From an uncultured Collinsella sp. (GTDB taxonomy: Bacteria > Actinomycetota > Coriobacteriia > Coriobacteriales > Coriobacteriaceae): DNA of 64,000 nt. The stretch's first letter is position 1, and the number at the start of each line of letters is the position of its first letter. The notes beneath the pieces are model-generated. The model ran no database searches. It saw only the letters and a list, made by a program, of their open reading frames with translations, and had not been told where the DNA came from. The stretch spans positions 1 through 64,000 of the forward strand of contig CABUPH010000003.1 of NCBI GenBank assembly GCA_902493375.1, in the 5' to 3' direction. Shown here piece by piece: positions 26,277 to 33,811 of the stretch. Made by a program: the position numbers and the translations under genes.

Positions 26277-27069
26277 GCTTGATCACCTCTTTTGCAAGGT
26301 TCATATACGCTTTTGCACCCTTATTTTGAGGTGCATAGGTAATTACCGGTTCTCCAAAAGACGGAGCTTCAGAGATTTTAACGGTACGGGGGATCAGCGT
26401 CTTAAACGCCTTATCACCAAAGTACGATTGAACCTCCTCAACAACCTGATTCGATAGAGAAGTACGCGAGTCATACATGGTCATAAGCACACCATAGGTG
26501 TCTAAGCCCTTGTTCAGACGTGATTTAACCATCTTCATTGACTCAAGCAGCTTCGTAACGCCCTCGAGTGCATAATACTCGCACTGGATCGGAATCAAAA
26601 CGCTGTCTGCCGCGGTCAAGGCGTTGATAGTAAGCAGGCCGAGCGAAGGGGGACAGTCAATGAAAATAAAATCGAACTCGTCCTGAATCGGTTCAAGCAA
26701 ATCTTTGAGGCGGGTTTCACGAGCGATTGCGCTTACGAGCTCAATTTCCGCGCCTGCAAGCTGAATTGTAGCCGGAATTACGAATACCTTTTTGCAATTT
26801 GTATCAAGAACAAGCGATTCTGCCGGCACATCATTCAACAATGCATCATAGATGCAGTGATCAAGGTCTTCTTTTTCAATTCCGAATCCGCTGGTGCTGT
26901 TTCCCTGCGGATCAAAATCGACAATCAGTGTCTTACGACCCTGCTCACCCAGTGCTGCTGCAAGGTTTACAGCCGTCGTCGACTTACCGACACCGCCTTT
27001 TTGATTGATGATTGCAATGATACGCGTGTCTTTTGCGCTCTTAGAACGCTTAACGTCGCGAAATCCCAC
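26269..27069 (-). CDS. parA: chromosome partition ATPase ParA (Soj)
   Basis: A 266-residue deviant-Walker ATPase with KGGVGKSTTAVNLAAAL, Walker A' Asp in LIVDFDPQGN and switch IIDCPPSLGLLT-like FIDCPPSLG. It dimerises on DNA with ATP and moves ParB-parS complexes. It has an N-terminal extension of ~15 residues before RIIAIINQKGGVG. The stop overlaps the start of parB. Upstream are parS sites that ParB could use to regulate the operon. Confidence 0.95.
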   Translation of the reverse strand: MGFRDVKRSKSAKDTRIIAIINQKGGVGKSTTAVNLAAALGEQGRKTLIVDFDPQGNSTSGFGIEKEDLDHCIYDALLNDVPAESLVLDTNCKKVFVIPATIQLAGAEIELVSAIARETRLKDLLEPIQDEFDFIFIDCPPSLGLLTINALTAADSVLIPIQCEYYALEGVTKLLESMKMVKSRLNKGLDTYGVLMTMYDSRTSLSNQVVEEVQSYFGDKAFKTLIPRTVKISEAPSFGEPVITYAPQNKGAKAYMNLAKEVIKRA

Positions 27070-27108
27070 GGTCCCTCCTGGTGTGTATTAAAGCTGTCAA
27101 ACGGAGGA

Positions 27109-27124
27109 TGTTTCACGTGAAACA
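27109..27124. promoter_or_regulatory. parS site 1
   Basis: TGTTTCACGTGAAACA, the exact canonical parS palindrome, lies 40 bases upstream of parA. Confidence 0.95.
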
Positions 27125-27147
27125 TTCCGAATCGATATCAACCGCCA

Positions 27148-27163
27148 TGTTTCACGTGAAACA
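27148..27163. promoter_or_regulatory. parS site 2
   Basis: An exact TGTTTCACGTGAAACA, 39 bases from site 1 start to start. Confidence 0.95.
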
Positions 27164-27186
27164 CTGCAAGTTGTTAGTATCCATTA

Positions 27187-27202
27187 TGTTTCACGTGAAA
27201 CA
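27187..27202. promoter_or_regulatory. parS site 3
   Basis: An exact TGTTTCACGTGAAACA, again 39 bases from site 2, next to the rsmG stop codon. The regular 39-base spacing is notable. Confidence 0.95.
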
Positions 27203-27203
27203 T

Positions 27204-27941
27204 CTAGGCAAGCGGATTCTTCTTTGCCATGCCATTTGCACGAGGCAATGAAACGGATGCTTGATGACTCTTCTTAAGAACAATGAACTCCCTATGACCC
27301 AAGCCTTCAGGCAAATCAATTGCGTCATTCAGAAGCAAAGTGAAGCCGCAAATCTTAGCTGCTGACATACCGGAAGCAAGCTCCTCATCCGAAGGATTGC
27401 CCTTGGTGATAACAAATAGCCCTCCATCCTTCAGGTACGGAGCCGCATACTCAACAAGAATCGGTAGAGGGGCCAGTGCGCGTGCGGTTACAACGGAGAA
27501 CTGCTTCTTATGGCTTCGAGCATATTCTTCAAGACGATCATGAACCGCATGAGCATGTTTCAATCCAAGAGCATGGACAAAAGAATTGACAGCATCAACC
27601 TTCTTGCCAACAGAGTCAATATAAGTAGCTTTACGATGCGTGGCTATGGTTAACGGAATACCAGGGAAGCCCGCACCTGTACCCATATCGAGCAAAGCTC
27701 CCTCGGGAGCCTTATTGATATAGGGGAGTAAAACAAGTGAGTCGAGGATATGAAGTACTGCAGCATCTTCTACGTTAAGAATACGGGTGAGATTGGTTGT
27801 CTTATTTGTTTCTAGAACCAAATCCAAATGCTGAATACATTTCCTCAGCTCAACATCAGTTACGCTCAAGGAATACTCTTTGCAATAGAAAGCTTGACGA
27901 CTCAACATCTCGTCAGCCTGCTGATCAGTAAGTACTAACAA
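27204..27941 (-). CDS. rsmG: 16S rRNA (guanine-527-N7)-methyltransferase
   Basis: A SAM-dependent Rossmann methyltransferase acting on G527 of 16S rRNA; loss gives low-level streptomycin resistance. The motifs LLDMGTGAGFPGIPL and VVTARALAPLPILVEYA are typical. I choose the TTG at 27941 (245 residues) because AAAGGAG precedes it. An upstream in-frame TTG at 27989 falls in the T-run of the jag terminator and cannot be the normal start. It lies upstream of the parS cluster and parAB, in the classical order. Confidence 0.9.
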   Translation of the reverse strand: MLVLTDQQADEMLSRQAFYCKEYSLSVTDVELRKCIQHLDLVLETNKTTNLTRILNVEDAAVLHILDSLVLLPYINKAPEGALLDMGTGAGFPGIPLTIATHRKATYIDSVGKKVDAVNSFVHALGLKHAHAVHDRLEEYARSHKKQFSVVTARALAPLPILVEYAAPYLKDGGLFVITKGNPSDEELASGMSAAKICGFTLLLNDAIDLPEGLGHREFIVLKKSHQASVSLPRANGMAKKNPLA

Positions 27942-27987
27942 CGAGAGCTCCTTTCTGACAAAAATCAGTGTATCGAGAACTTTTGAC

Positions 27988-28019
27988 AAAAAAAGGGGAC
28001 GTGGAAGCCACGTCCCCTT
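27988..28019 (-). terminator. terminator after jag
   Basis: AAGGGGACGTGG/CCACGTCCCCTT is followed by a run of seven T on the minus strand. It separates the rpmH-to-jag operon from rsmG-parAB. Confidence 0.85.
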
Positions 28020-28037
28020 AGCATAAGCTCGAGTAGA

Positions 28038-28607
28038 TTATCGAGCAACAATCACCACATGGCGATCAGGGTCAGAACCCTCAGAATGAGTATCGACGGC
28101 ATCATTGCCACGAAGTGCAATGTGAACCAGTCGGCGCTCATAGGCATTCATGGGCGGAAGCGAAACACTCTTATGAGTGCGGATAGCACGCTCGGCAGCA
28201 GACTGAGCCATGGAGGCAACCTTGTCCTGACGGCGGCTCTTGTATCCCTCGACGTCCACTACAACCGGATACCTAAAGCCAAGCTTGCGGCTCACCAGCA
28301 AAGAGAACATAACCTGAAGGGCATCAAGGGTGCGACCATGACGGCCAATGAGAACAGCAAGATCGGGAGCCGTTACATCCAAAATCAGCTCACCCTCGTC
28401 GCCCTCATACTCATCGATAGGAGAGTTGGCGGCATCGAAGTGCGAAAGGATGGAACGCAGGATGGAAATCGCAACATCGGCAATGGTGTCGAGCTCCTCA
28501 TCGGTCAGCTCTTCACCAGCCTTGTAGCGCTGTGCAATCTCGGGATAATCGCCCGCAACCTGCGGGGCAACCTCCTCAAGCATATCCTCGATGATCTCTT
28601 CAGACAT
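28038..28607 (-). CDS. jag: KH/R3H RNA-binding protein Jag (KhpB)
   Basis: 189 residues. A KH domain (VLIGRHGRTLDALQVMFSLLV) and an R3H domain (PPMNAYERRLVHIALRG) are both present. The N-terminal Jag-N module found in many Firmicutes is replaced by an acidic helix (MSEEIIEDMLEEVAPQ). Jag/KhpB binds RNA with KhpA and affects cell elongation and division in streptococci. The start is ATG 28607 with GGAG six bases upstream. It is last in the rpmH-rnpA-yidD-yidC-jag unit. Confidence 0.92.
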   Translation of the reverse strand: MSEEIIEDMLEEVAPQVAGDYPEIAQRYKAGEELTDEELDTIADVAISILRSILSHFDAANSPIDEYEGDEGELILDVTAPDLAVLIGRHGRTLDALQVMFSLLVSRKLGFRYPVVVDVEGYKSRRQDKVASMAQSAAERAIRTHKSVSLPPMNAYERRLVHIALRGNDAVDTHSEGSDPDRHVVIVAR

Positions 28608-28651
28608 AACGTACTCCAAAAGTTAGGTACCTAAATAAGATTGATATCCTA

Positions 28652-29422
28652 CTACTTCTTCTTGTGCGGGCGCGGCTTCTTCTCACGACGAGTGACCTCA
28701 ACCTGCAGCGGAGCGTTCTTAAGACGCTCCTCCTCATCGGCCTTCGCCTTGTCGATGACCTTCTGCGTCACAAAAATCTGCTGGATAACCTGCCAAGCAG
28801 ACGAGACGTCGTAGTACAGCAGAACACCAACGGGAAGGCTCCAGCCCATCCAAAGCATCATGACCGTCATGACGACGGCCATCATACGCATGCTCTGAGC
28901 CTGCTGGCCGGTCTGGTTGCGCGACATGTAGAGCTGCGGAATCAGGGTCAGGACGGCGAACAGGATCAGGCAGACCAGCGCAGGCAGCGCGACCACAAAG
29001 CCATCGGCAAAGGAAGCGCTCGGCGTGGTGGTCAGGTCGGGCAGGATGTTGAAGAACGAGAACGTGCCCTCGTTAAAGTACTGCGGCAGGTTACGCAGCA
29101 GTGTAAACAGGGCAAACAGGATAGGCATCTGAATCAGAAGCGGCAGGCAGCCGGACAGCGGATTGAACTTGTTCTCGCTGTAGAACTTCTGCATCTCCTC
29201 GGCCTGACGCTGGGGATCGTCGGCGTAGCGCTCCTGGATCTCGAGCATCTTGGGCTGCAGCACCTGCATGCGAGCCGTCGACTTGGTCGACTTGAGCATA
29301 AGCGGCGTCAGCAGCAGACGGATGATGACCACCAGGATGATGATGGACAGGCCCCAGTCGACCGCAAAGGTCTGGATGAGCTTGAGCAGCTCGAAAAGGA
29401 TGTTAACGATCCAATCCCACAT
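28652..29422 (-). CDS. yidC: membrane protein insertase YidC/OxaA
   Basis: A 256-residue inner-membrane insertase of the short Gram-positive type with five TM segments and no periplasmic P1 domain. There is no lipobox, unlike Bacillus SpoIIIJ. The conserved basic residue in IIIRLLLTPLMLKSTKS lies in the hydrophilic groove, the PLSGCLPLLIQMPILFALF motif follows the cytosolic hairpin, and a basic tail (RREKKPRPHKKK) can contact ribosomes. It is between yidD and jag in the usual order. Confidence 0.95.
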   Translation of the reverse strand: MWDWIVNILFELLKLIQTFAVDWGLSIIILVVIIRLLLTPLMLKSTKSTARMQVLQPKMLEIQERYADDPQRQAEEMQKFYSENKFNPLSGCLPLLIQMPILFALFTLLRNLPQYFNEGTFSFFNILPDLTTTPSASFADGFVVALPALVCLILFAVLTLIPQLYMSRNQTGQQAQSMRMMAVVMTVMMLWMGWSLPVGVLLYYDVSSAWQVIQQIFVTQKVIDKAKADEEERLKNAPLQVEVTRREKKPRPHKKK

Positions 29423-29451
29423 GTAAGTTTTCCTCCGATAGCGAGTGCCCG

Positions 29452-29676
29452 CTAGGGCACAGGGTCATAACCGCCGACGTGCAGGGGATTGCAGCGAGCG
29501 ATGCGCCTCACGGCAAGCCAGCAGCCTCTCAAAACACCGTACTTCTCAATCGCCTGGACGGCGTATTGCGAGCACGTTGGGTAATAAATGCAGGCGTCAG
29601 GCAATAAGGGCGAAATAACCTGTTGATATATGCGAATAGGAGCGATGGCAACACGTCGCAAAACGTGATTGCTCAT
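29452..29676 (-). CDS. yidD: membrane protein insertion efficiency factor YidD
   Basis: A 74-residue amphipathic protein with the family core IRIYQQVISPLLPDACIYYPTCSQYA and conserved Cys pairs, plus RIARCNPLHVGGYDPVP at the end. It helps YidC-dependent insertion. It overlaps rnpA by four bases. Confidence 0.95.
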   Translation of the reverse strand: MSNHVLRRVAIAPIRIYQQVISPLLPDACIYYPTCSQYAVQAIEKYGVLRGCWLAVRRIARCNPLHVGGYDPVP

Positions 29677-30011
29677 CGCTCCTCCCCGGCAACGCCGGCG
29701 CGTTTCATAAGCGAACGCAATGCCTTGTCCATCTCCTGCGGCGAGGAAACCCTCGTCTTGGGAGTTGCAAACAAGATGATGTCATAACCCGCAACGGGAA
29801 ATCCACAGCTGCGGGCGGCCTCGCGCATCACACGCTTAGATCGGTTGCGCACGACGGCACAACCGAGTCGCTTAGCACCAACGAAGGCGACCCTTCCGGA
29901 GCCGCCTTCGCCAACCGATTCACATATGGTCATTCGAATCAGAGGGTGATTGAAACGACGCCCCTGACTGAACACATGCTCGAAATCTTGCCGAGACTTA
30001 ATAGTCTTCAT
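29673..30011 (-). CDS. rnpA: ribonuclease P protein component
   Basis: A 112-residue basic protein that assists the RNase P RNA in tRNA 5' maturation. The RNR-type motif VVRNRSKRVMREAAR and the N-terminal SRQDFEHVFSQGRRF are typical. It is between rpmH and yidD, overlapping yidD by four bases. Confidence 0.95.
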   Translation of the reverse strand: MKTIKSRQDFEHVFSQGRRFNHPLIRMTICESVGEGGSGRVAFVGAKRLGCAVVRNRSKRVMREAARSCGFPVAGYDIILFATPKTRVSSPQEMDKALRSLMKRAGVAGEER

Positions 30012-30031
30012 GCGAGATGTGTGTATCGCTG

Positions 30032-30166
30032 CTAGACAGTGAGACGCTTGCGGCCCTTGGCGCGGCGACGGGCGAGCACGGCACGACCGCCCTTGGTGGC
30101 CATACGGGCACGGAAGCCATGGGTCTTGGCACGCTTACGCTTATTAGGCTGATACGTACGCTTCAT
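30032..30166 (-). CDS. rpmH: 50S ribosomal protein L34
   Basis: A 44-residue basic protein, MKRTYQPNKRKRAKTHGF... ending RAKGRKRLTV, invariant in type. The internal ATG at 30166 with AGGAGGAACTTAAG-like upstream is the real start; a longer in-frame reading to 30226 has no support. First gene of the operon leading left from the origin. Confidence 0.95.
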   Translation of the reverse strand: MKRTYQPNKRKRAKTHGFRARMATKGGRAVLARRRAKGRKRLTV

Positions 30167-30365
30167 CTTAAGTTCCTCCTGCTGCATTTCGAGTGTCCGC
30201 GGGAGCGCGGACGCAGATATAGACACGTGAGCTTGAAGATTGTAGGGAAATCAATGTTCAAATGTCAAGAAATCAAAGGTAAAAGGTTGCGTAGTTCACA
30301 CGGTTCCCCCATAAGCCGAGCTCGATTTAGCGGTGCATGGCAACTTTTCACGATATTTCATCGAG

Positions 30366-30374
30366 TTTTCAACA
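30366..30374 (+). promoter_or_regulatory. DnaA box candidate
   Basis: TTTTCAACA; differs from TTATCCACA at positions 3 and 6. Confidence 0.6.
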
Positions 30375-30388
30375 GGTCATGTTGGCAA

Positions 30389-30397
30389 TGTTGAGAA
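30389..30397 (-). promoter_or_regulatory. DnaA box candidate
   Basis: TTCTCAACA on the minus strand. Confidence 0.5.
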
Positions 30398-30418
30398 CTT
30401 TTCGCCCATTTTCCAAAG

Positions 30419-30427
30419 TTTTCAACA
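30419..30427 (+). promoter_or_regulatory. DnaA box candidate
   Basis: A second exact TTTTCAACA, in the same GTTTTCAACAGGT context as the first. Confidence 0.6.
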
Positions 30428-30440
30428 GGTTTTGAAAAGT

Positions 30441-30449
30441 TGTTGAAAG
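30441..30449 (-). promoter_or_regulatory. DnaA box candidate
   Basis: CTTTCAACA on the minus strand, 13 bases from the previous box and facing it. Confidence 0.5.
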
Positions 30450-30511
30450 ATGAGAAACATTGCACGGTGAGCTACTATTTGTTCGAAACCTTTTGAAAGA
30501 TTGCGAGCGGC

Positions 30512-31864
30512 ATGTCTGACGACTTTTACACCATGGTCGATTCCGGAGACCCGGCACCCGACAACGAGCACATCACCGGCGTGCGCGAAGAGCGTGCGGA
30601 AGGCGAGCAGACGACCACGCAGGCGCCAAAAGCCATGTACGCCGCGCGCATCGCCGTCTATGACGACATGCTGTCGACACCGCGTGTGATCGTCATTGAT
30701 CCGCAGGATGTCCGCACGTATTTGGAAGAGACGACCAACACCGTCTACCAGTGCATGAAAGAACAAGGTGGCCATATCTCGCTCATGGTCATCCGCGAGA
30801 TTGTCGAAAACTTTATCCACGCACACTTTGCCGAGCCCATCATCTCGATCCTGGACGGCGGAGACACCATCCGCTTTGCTGATCAAGGACCCGGCATCGA
30901 CGACAAGGAGCGCGCTTTCGACTTTGGCGTTACAAGCGCAAACAGCAAGATGAAGCGCTATATCCGTGGAACCGGAGCAGGGTTTCCCATGGTGCAGGAG
31001 TATTTGGAAAACGCCGGCGGTGCCGTATCCATCGAGGACAACATGGGCAACGGCACCGTGGTTACGGTAAGCCTGAACCCTAAACGCGTTCAGGAAATCG
31101 AGCGTGCCGGCGGACGCGGTGCTGCTGTGCGGCCCGAGACGGAGCAGCCCACATATCCCCTACCGGGAGCTTTTGCGCAGCAGCCCATGGCAACGCAGCA
31201 GATGCAGCCCCCCGTGGGACAGATGCAGCAGCCCGGAATGCTTCCCACACAAGAGCCCCAGGCGACTTCGATGTCGATGGCGCCAAACATGCCAGAGGCC
31301 ATGCCGCTGGCAGATCAGGATGCAGCAGCAATGCAGCAGGCGACGGGGGCAGCGGATGGCCAGCAAATGGGCTATCAGCCGTACCAACAGGGATATCCAT
31401 ATCAGCAGATGCCGCCACTGGGGTATGGCCAGCAGTTCCCGCAGCAGTACCAGCAGGGATATCAGCAGCCGTACCAGCAGATGCCGCAGCAGCAGTACAA
31501 CCCCTGGGCCCAGCAGATGCCTCTGCAGCCTTACCAACAGTGGCCTCAAAGTTTTCAACAGCGAATGCCGCCGATGCAGAGTTCTCAACAACCACCAGCT
31601 CAAATGATGTATCCTAATGCAGCAAATCAGTATGCGCAGCCACAACCGGACGTGTTCGTAAGCGATCGCGGCAACGCCGCGCTGGGCTATCTGGCGCAAA
31701 ATCAAGCGTGCGGTGCAACCGATCTGGCGAGGGCGTTTGGAAACTCGGCCCCCACTTGGTCACGCACGCTCAATGACTTGGCGCAGGCCGGCTTGGTCAT
31801 CAAGCATGGCCAGAAATACCATCTGACCGAACTCGGCGCCGCTCGCGTGCGAGCTCAGAGCTAA
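30512..31864 (+). CDS. GHKL ATPase fused by a Gln/Pro-rich linker to a winged helix
   Basis: A 450-residue protein with an unusual layout. Residues ~45-190 are a Bergerat-fold ATPase: N box REIVENFIHAH (E99, N100), G1 box DQGPGI (124-129), G2 box GTGAGF (153-158). There is no histidine-acceptor domain. Residues ~205-382 are Gln/Met/Pro-rich low complexity (QQYQQGYQQPYQQMPQQQ). Residues ~383-450 resemble a winged helix-turn-helix (GATDLARAFGNSAPTWSRTL...HLTELGAARVRA). It lies between the DnaA boxes and dnaA, 15 bases ahead of dnaA, so the two are probably co-transcribed. The closest known relatives by motif are SpoIIAB-type anti-sigma kinases. I cannot name its function. Confidence 0.8.
   Translation: MSDDFYTMVDSGDPAPDNEHITGVREERAEGEQTTTQAPKAMYAARIAVYDDMLSTPRVIVIDPQDVRTYLEETTNTVYQCMKEQGGHISLMVIREIVENFIHAHFAEPIISILDGGDTIRFADQGPGIDDKERAFDFGVTSANSKMKRYIRGTGAGFPMVQEYLENAGGAVSIEDNMGNGTVVTVSLNPKRVQEIERAGGRGAAVRPETEQPTYPLPGAFAQQPMATQQMQPPVGQMQQPGMLPTQEPQATSMSMAPNMPEAMPLADQDAAAMQQATGAADGQQMGYQPYQQGYPYQQMPPLGYGQQFPQQYQQGYQQPYQQMPQQQYNPWAQQMPLQPYQQWPQSFQQRMPPMQSSQQPPAQMMYPNAANQYAQPQPDVFVSDRGNAALGYLAQNQACGATDLARAFGNSAPTWSRTLNDLAQAGLVIKHGQKYHLTELGAARVRAQS
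31552..31590 (+). promoter_or_regulatory. two DnaA-box-like words inside the GHKL gene
   Basis: TTTTCAACA (31552-31560) and TTCTCAACA (31582-31590) occur within the codons of the Gln-rich linker, 30 bases apart start to start. They may be functional boxes or a by-product of Phe/Ser-Gln-Gln codons. Confidence 0.35.
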
Positions 31865-31879
31865 AGAACGGGAGAGACA

Positions 31880-33604
31880 GTGGACGAGGAAGCAAGCATC
31901 ATCCTGGGGGATGCCATCGCCTTTTGTCAGCGCGACGGCCAAGATGCACGCCTCATCAACATGCTGGGGCAATCGCGCGCCATAAGCCTGACCGAAGATA
32001 CGCTCACGATCGAGGCCCCCTCGCGCTTTGCCATCGCGCAGCTCAAAAAGCATCAGCCGACTATTGAGGCCTATCTGGAAGAAATCGCCTTTGCACCGAT
32101 TGCGCTCGATATCGTGGCACCGCAAGGCGCCGCGACGGAATCCGCCGCCGCGACGGCGCCCGCCACGGCTCCCGCTACTTCCCCGGCGGTGCCGGCCTTC
32201 GCAGGCGACGTGCCGACAATCGAGCACCAGCACAGCGATGTTTCCCGTGAAACCATGGCACCGTTGCCGACCGCGGCGGCGACGTCAACGAACGCACCCG
32301 TCACGCACATGCCCATCGCTCACGACGCAGCGGCGGGCGCGGATTCGGGCATTGCAATCAAGAATACGCTCTCGGCCGATGATTTTCGTCGCATGATGAA
32401 CCAGATGAAGGGCGGAGTGCCGACTAAACCCACGCAAGCTGCGACCCCCACTTCACCCATGCCAGCACCGACCGTGCCGGCCGAGCAGAATACGGATGGA
32501 GCCCCGCTCGCCGCGAACTCAAAATTTACCTTTGAGAACTTTGTCTACGGCCCCGAGAACAGCCATGCCTATCGCTCGGCACTCAAGTTTGCCGCCCTCG
32601 CGGACGAGCGCGGCACGTGCACATCACTATTCATCTACGGCAAATCGGGCCTGGGCAAGACGCACCTGCTGCTTGCCATCAAAAACGAGCTCGCCGAGAA
32701 GTCGCCCGAGATCAAGGTCAAATATGCCAACTCCCAGGCATATCTGGACGACCTGATGACCGAGTTCGACCGCCAAAAGAAGAGCAATGCTCCCATCATG
32801 CAGGCGTACCACGGCGTGGACGTGCTCATCATCGATGACATCCAAAACATCATCGGCAAGCGCGCGAGCGTGGACTACTTTTTCCAGCTCATGGACGAGT
32901 TCATCCGCAACAACAAGAAGGTCGTCATCGCGGCAGACCGCGCCCCCAAGGACCTGAGCATGGACGAGCGTCTGACCAGCCGCTTCAACGCCGGCATGCT
33001 CTGCCTGGTCGCAGAGCCCAGCTACGAGATGAAATACAAGATCTTGCAGCGCTATTACGAGAACACCATCGTCGCCGCTCCCGAGGCGGGCGACGACTCA
33101 CTGCTGGCGGCCTACGGGGGCGACGGCGGGCACCTGACCGATGAGCACTTTAAGCACATGGCAGAGGTGTCGGGCACCAACATCCGCGAACTCGAGAGCT
33201 TCTGCGAGCGCTGCGCCGGCGAGGCGGGCGACCGCGAGCGCGAGGGTGGGGAACTCACCTTTGACGATATCGACGCCATCGCCAGCCAGTACTTCGACAC
33301 ATCGGCCAAAAAGATCAACGTCCAGACGGTTCAGTCCGTCATCGAAGAGCAGTACGGCGTGACGCACGAGGAGCTCATCGGCCCGCGTCGCAACGCCAAT
33401 ATCGCCAAAGCACGCCATATCGCTATCTACCTGGCCATCGAAATGTGCGAGATGACGACCACGGCGGTAGGCGCCGAATTTGGCAACCGCAACCACTCGA
33501 CTGTCAGCACGAGTTATAAAAAGGTCCAGAAGATGATCCAGGAAGACCGCACCGTCACCGAAGACCTCAAGTCGCTGCGCGATAAAATTACACTGCGCTC
33601 GTAG
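31880..33604 (+). CDS. dnaA: chromosomal replication initiator DnaA
   Basis: 574 residues, GTG start behind GGGAGA. Domain I is short (about 1-75). An extended Ala/Pro/Thr-rich domain II reaches residue ~205. AAA+ domain III has Walker A GKSGLGKT (254-261) and Walker B VLIIDD (315-320). Domain IV ends with FGNRNHSTVSTSYKKV, where the usual GGRDHTTV recognition motif reads GNRNHSTV: the position of E. coli Asp433 is Asn538 and that of Thr435 is Ser540. Local boxes have TCAACA rather than TCCACA. A parS-like word lies inside the domain II codons. Confidence 0.96.
   Translation: MDEEASIILGDAIAFCQRDGQDARLINMLGQSRAISLTEDTLTIEAPSRFAIAQLKKHQPTIEAYLEEIAFAPIALDIVAPQGAATESAAATAPATAPATSPAVPAFAGDVPTIEHQHSDVSRETMAPLPTAAATSTNAPVTHMPIAHDAAAGADSGIAIKNTLSADDFRRMMNQMKGGVPTKPTQAATPTSPMPAPTVPAEQNTDGAPLAANSKFTFENFVYGPENSHAYRSALKFAALADERGTCTSLFIYGKSGLGKTHLLLAIKNELAEKSPEIKVKYANSQAYLDDLMTEFDRQKKSNAPIMQAYHGVDVLIIDDIQNIIGKRASVDYFFQLMDEFIRNNKKVVIAADRAPKDLSMDERLTSRFNAGMLCLVAEPSYEMKYKILQRYYENTIVAAPEAGDDSLLAAYGGDGGHLTDEHFKHMAEVSGTNIRELESFCERCAGEAGDREREGGELTFDDIDAIASQYFDTSAKKINVQTVQSVIEEQYGVTHEELIGPRRNANIAKARHIAIYLAIEMCEMTTTAVGAEFGNRNHSTVSTSYKKVQKMIQEDRTVTEDLKSLRDKITLRS
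32239..32254. promoter_or_regulatory. parS-like site inside dnaA
   Basis: TGTTTCCCGTGAAACC differs from parS at two positions. It lies in the variable linker-coding part of dnaA, where codon constraint is low. Confidence 0.5.
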
Positions 33605-33619
33605 GGAAATAGAGACACC

Positions 33620-33628
33620 TGTTGAAAA
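33620..33628 (-). promoter_or_regulatory. DnaA box candidate
   Basis: TTTTCAACA on the minus strand, just after the dnaA stop. Confidence 0.55.
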
Positions 33629-33775
33629 CTTGTCGAAACCACGGGCATAAGGTGTCTAAAACCCAATCCGCGGTGATGAAAAGTTTTGCGCAGGTTTTGA
33701 ACGTGGAAAACCACCCCTGTTGCACACAGGTTGCTGTCGATTCTCTTTCTGGGTCTGACCTGCGTCTTTGGGAGT

Positions 33776-33784
33776 AATCAACAG
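33776..33784 (+). promoter_or_regulatory. DnaA box candidate next to the trios
   Basis: TAATCAACA, ending 12 bases before the first trio; it matches TTATCCACA at seven of nine positions. Confidence 0.5.
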
Positions 33785-33796
33785 TTTCGTCAGTGC

Positions 33797-33811
33797 TATT
33801 ACTATTATTAA
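33797..33811 (-). promoter_or_regulatory. DnaA-trio-like array
   Basis: The top strand reads CTA TTA CTA TTA TTA, so the bottom strand carries five 3'-(G/A)AT-5' triplets. This is the motif along which DnaA assembles on single-stranded DNA. Confidence 0.55.

Larger units (their letters stand above)
30230..30511. other. oriC segment 1: rpmH-GHKL intergenic with DnaA boxes
   Basis: A 280-bp non-coding stretch at the divergence point. It contains TTTTCAACA at 30366-30374 and 30419-30427, TTCTCAACA (complement) at 30389-30397 and CTTTCAACA (complement) at 30441-30449. All share the core TCAACA. The clustering, divergent genes and neighbouring dnaA make this part of the chromosome origin. Promoters for rpmH and for the rightward gene must also lie here. 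Confidence 0.75.

Noticed and set aside
27109..27202. CRISPR-like array of three short repeats
   Set aside because: The repeats are exact parS palindromes next to parA/parB; the spacing is short and no cas genes exist.
27942..27989. Upstream TTG start for rsmG
   Set aside because: It lies in the T-run of the terminator after jag, so normal transcripts would not contain it with a ribosome site; the TTG at 27941 has AAAGGAG.
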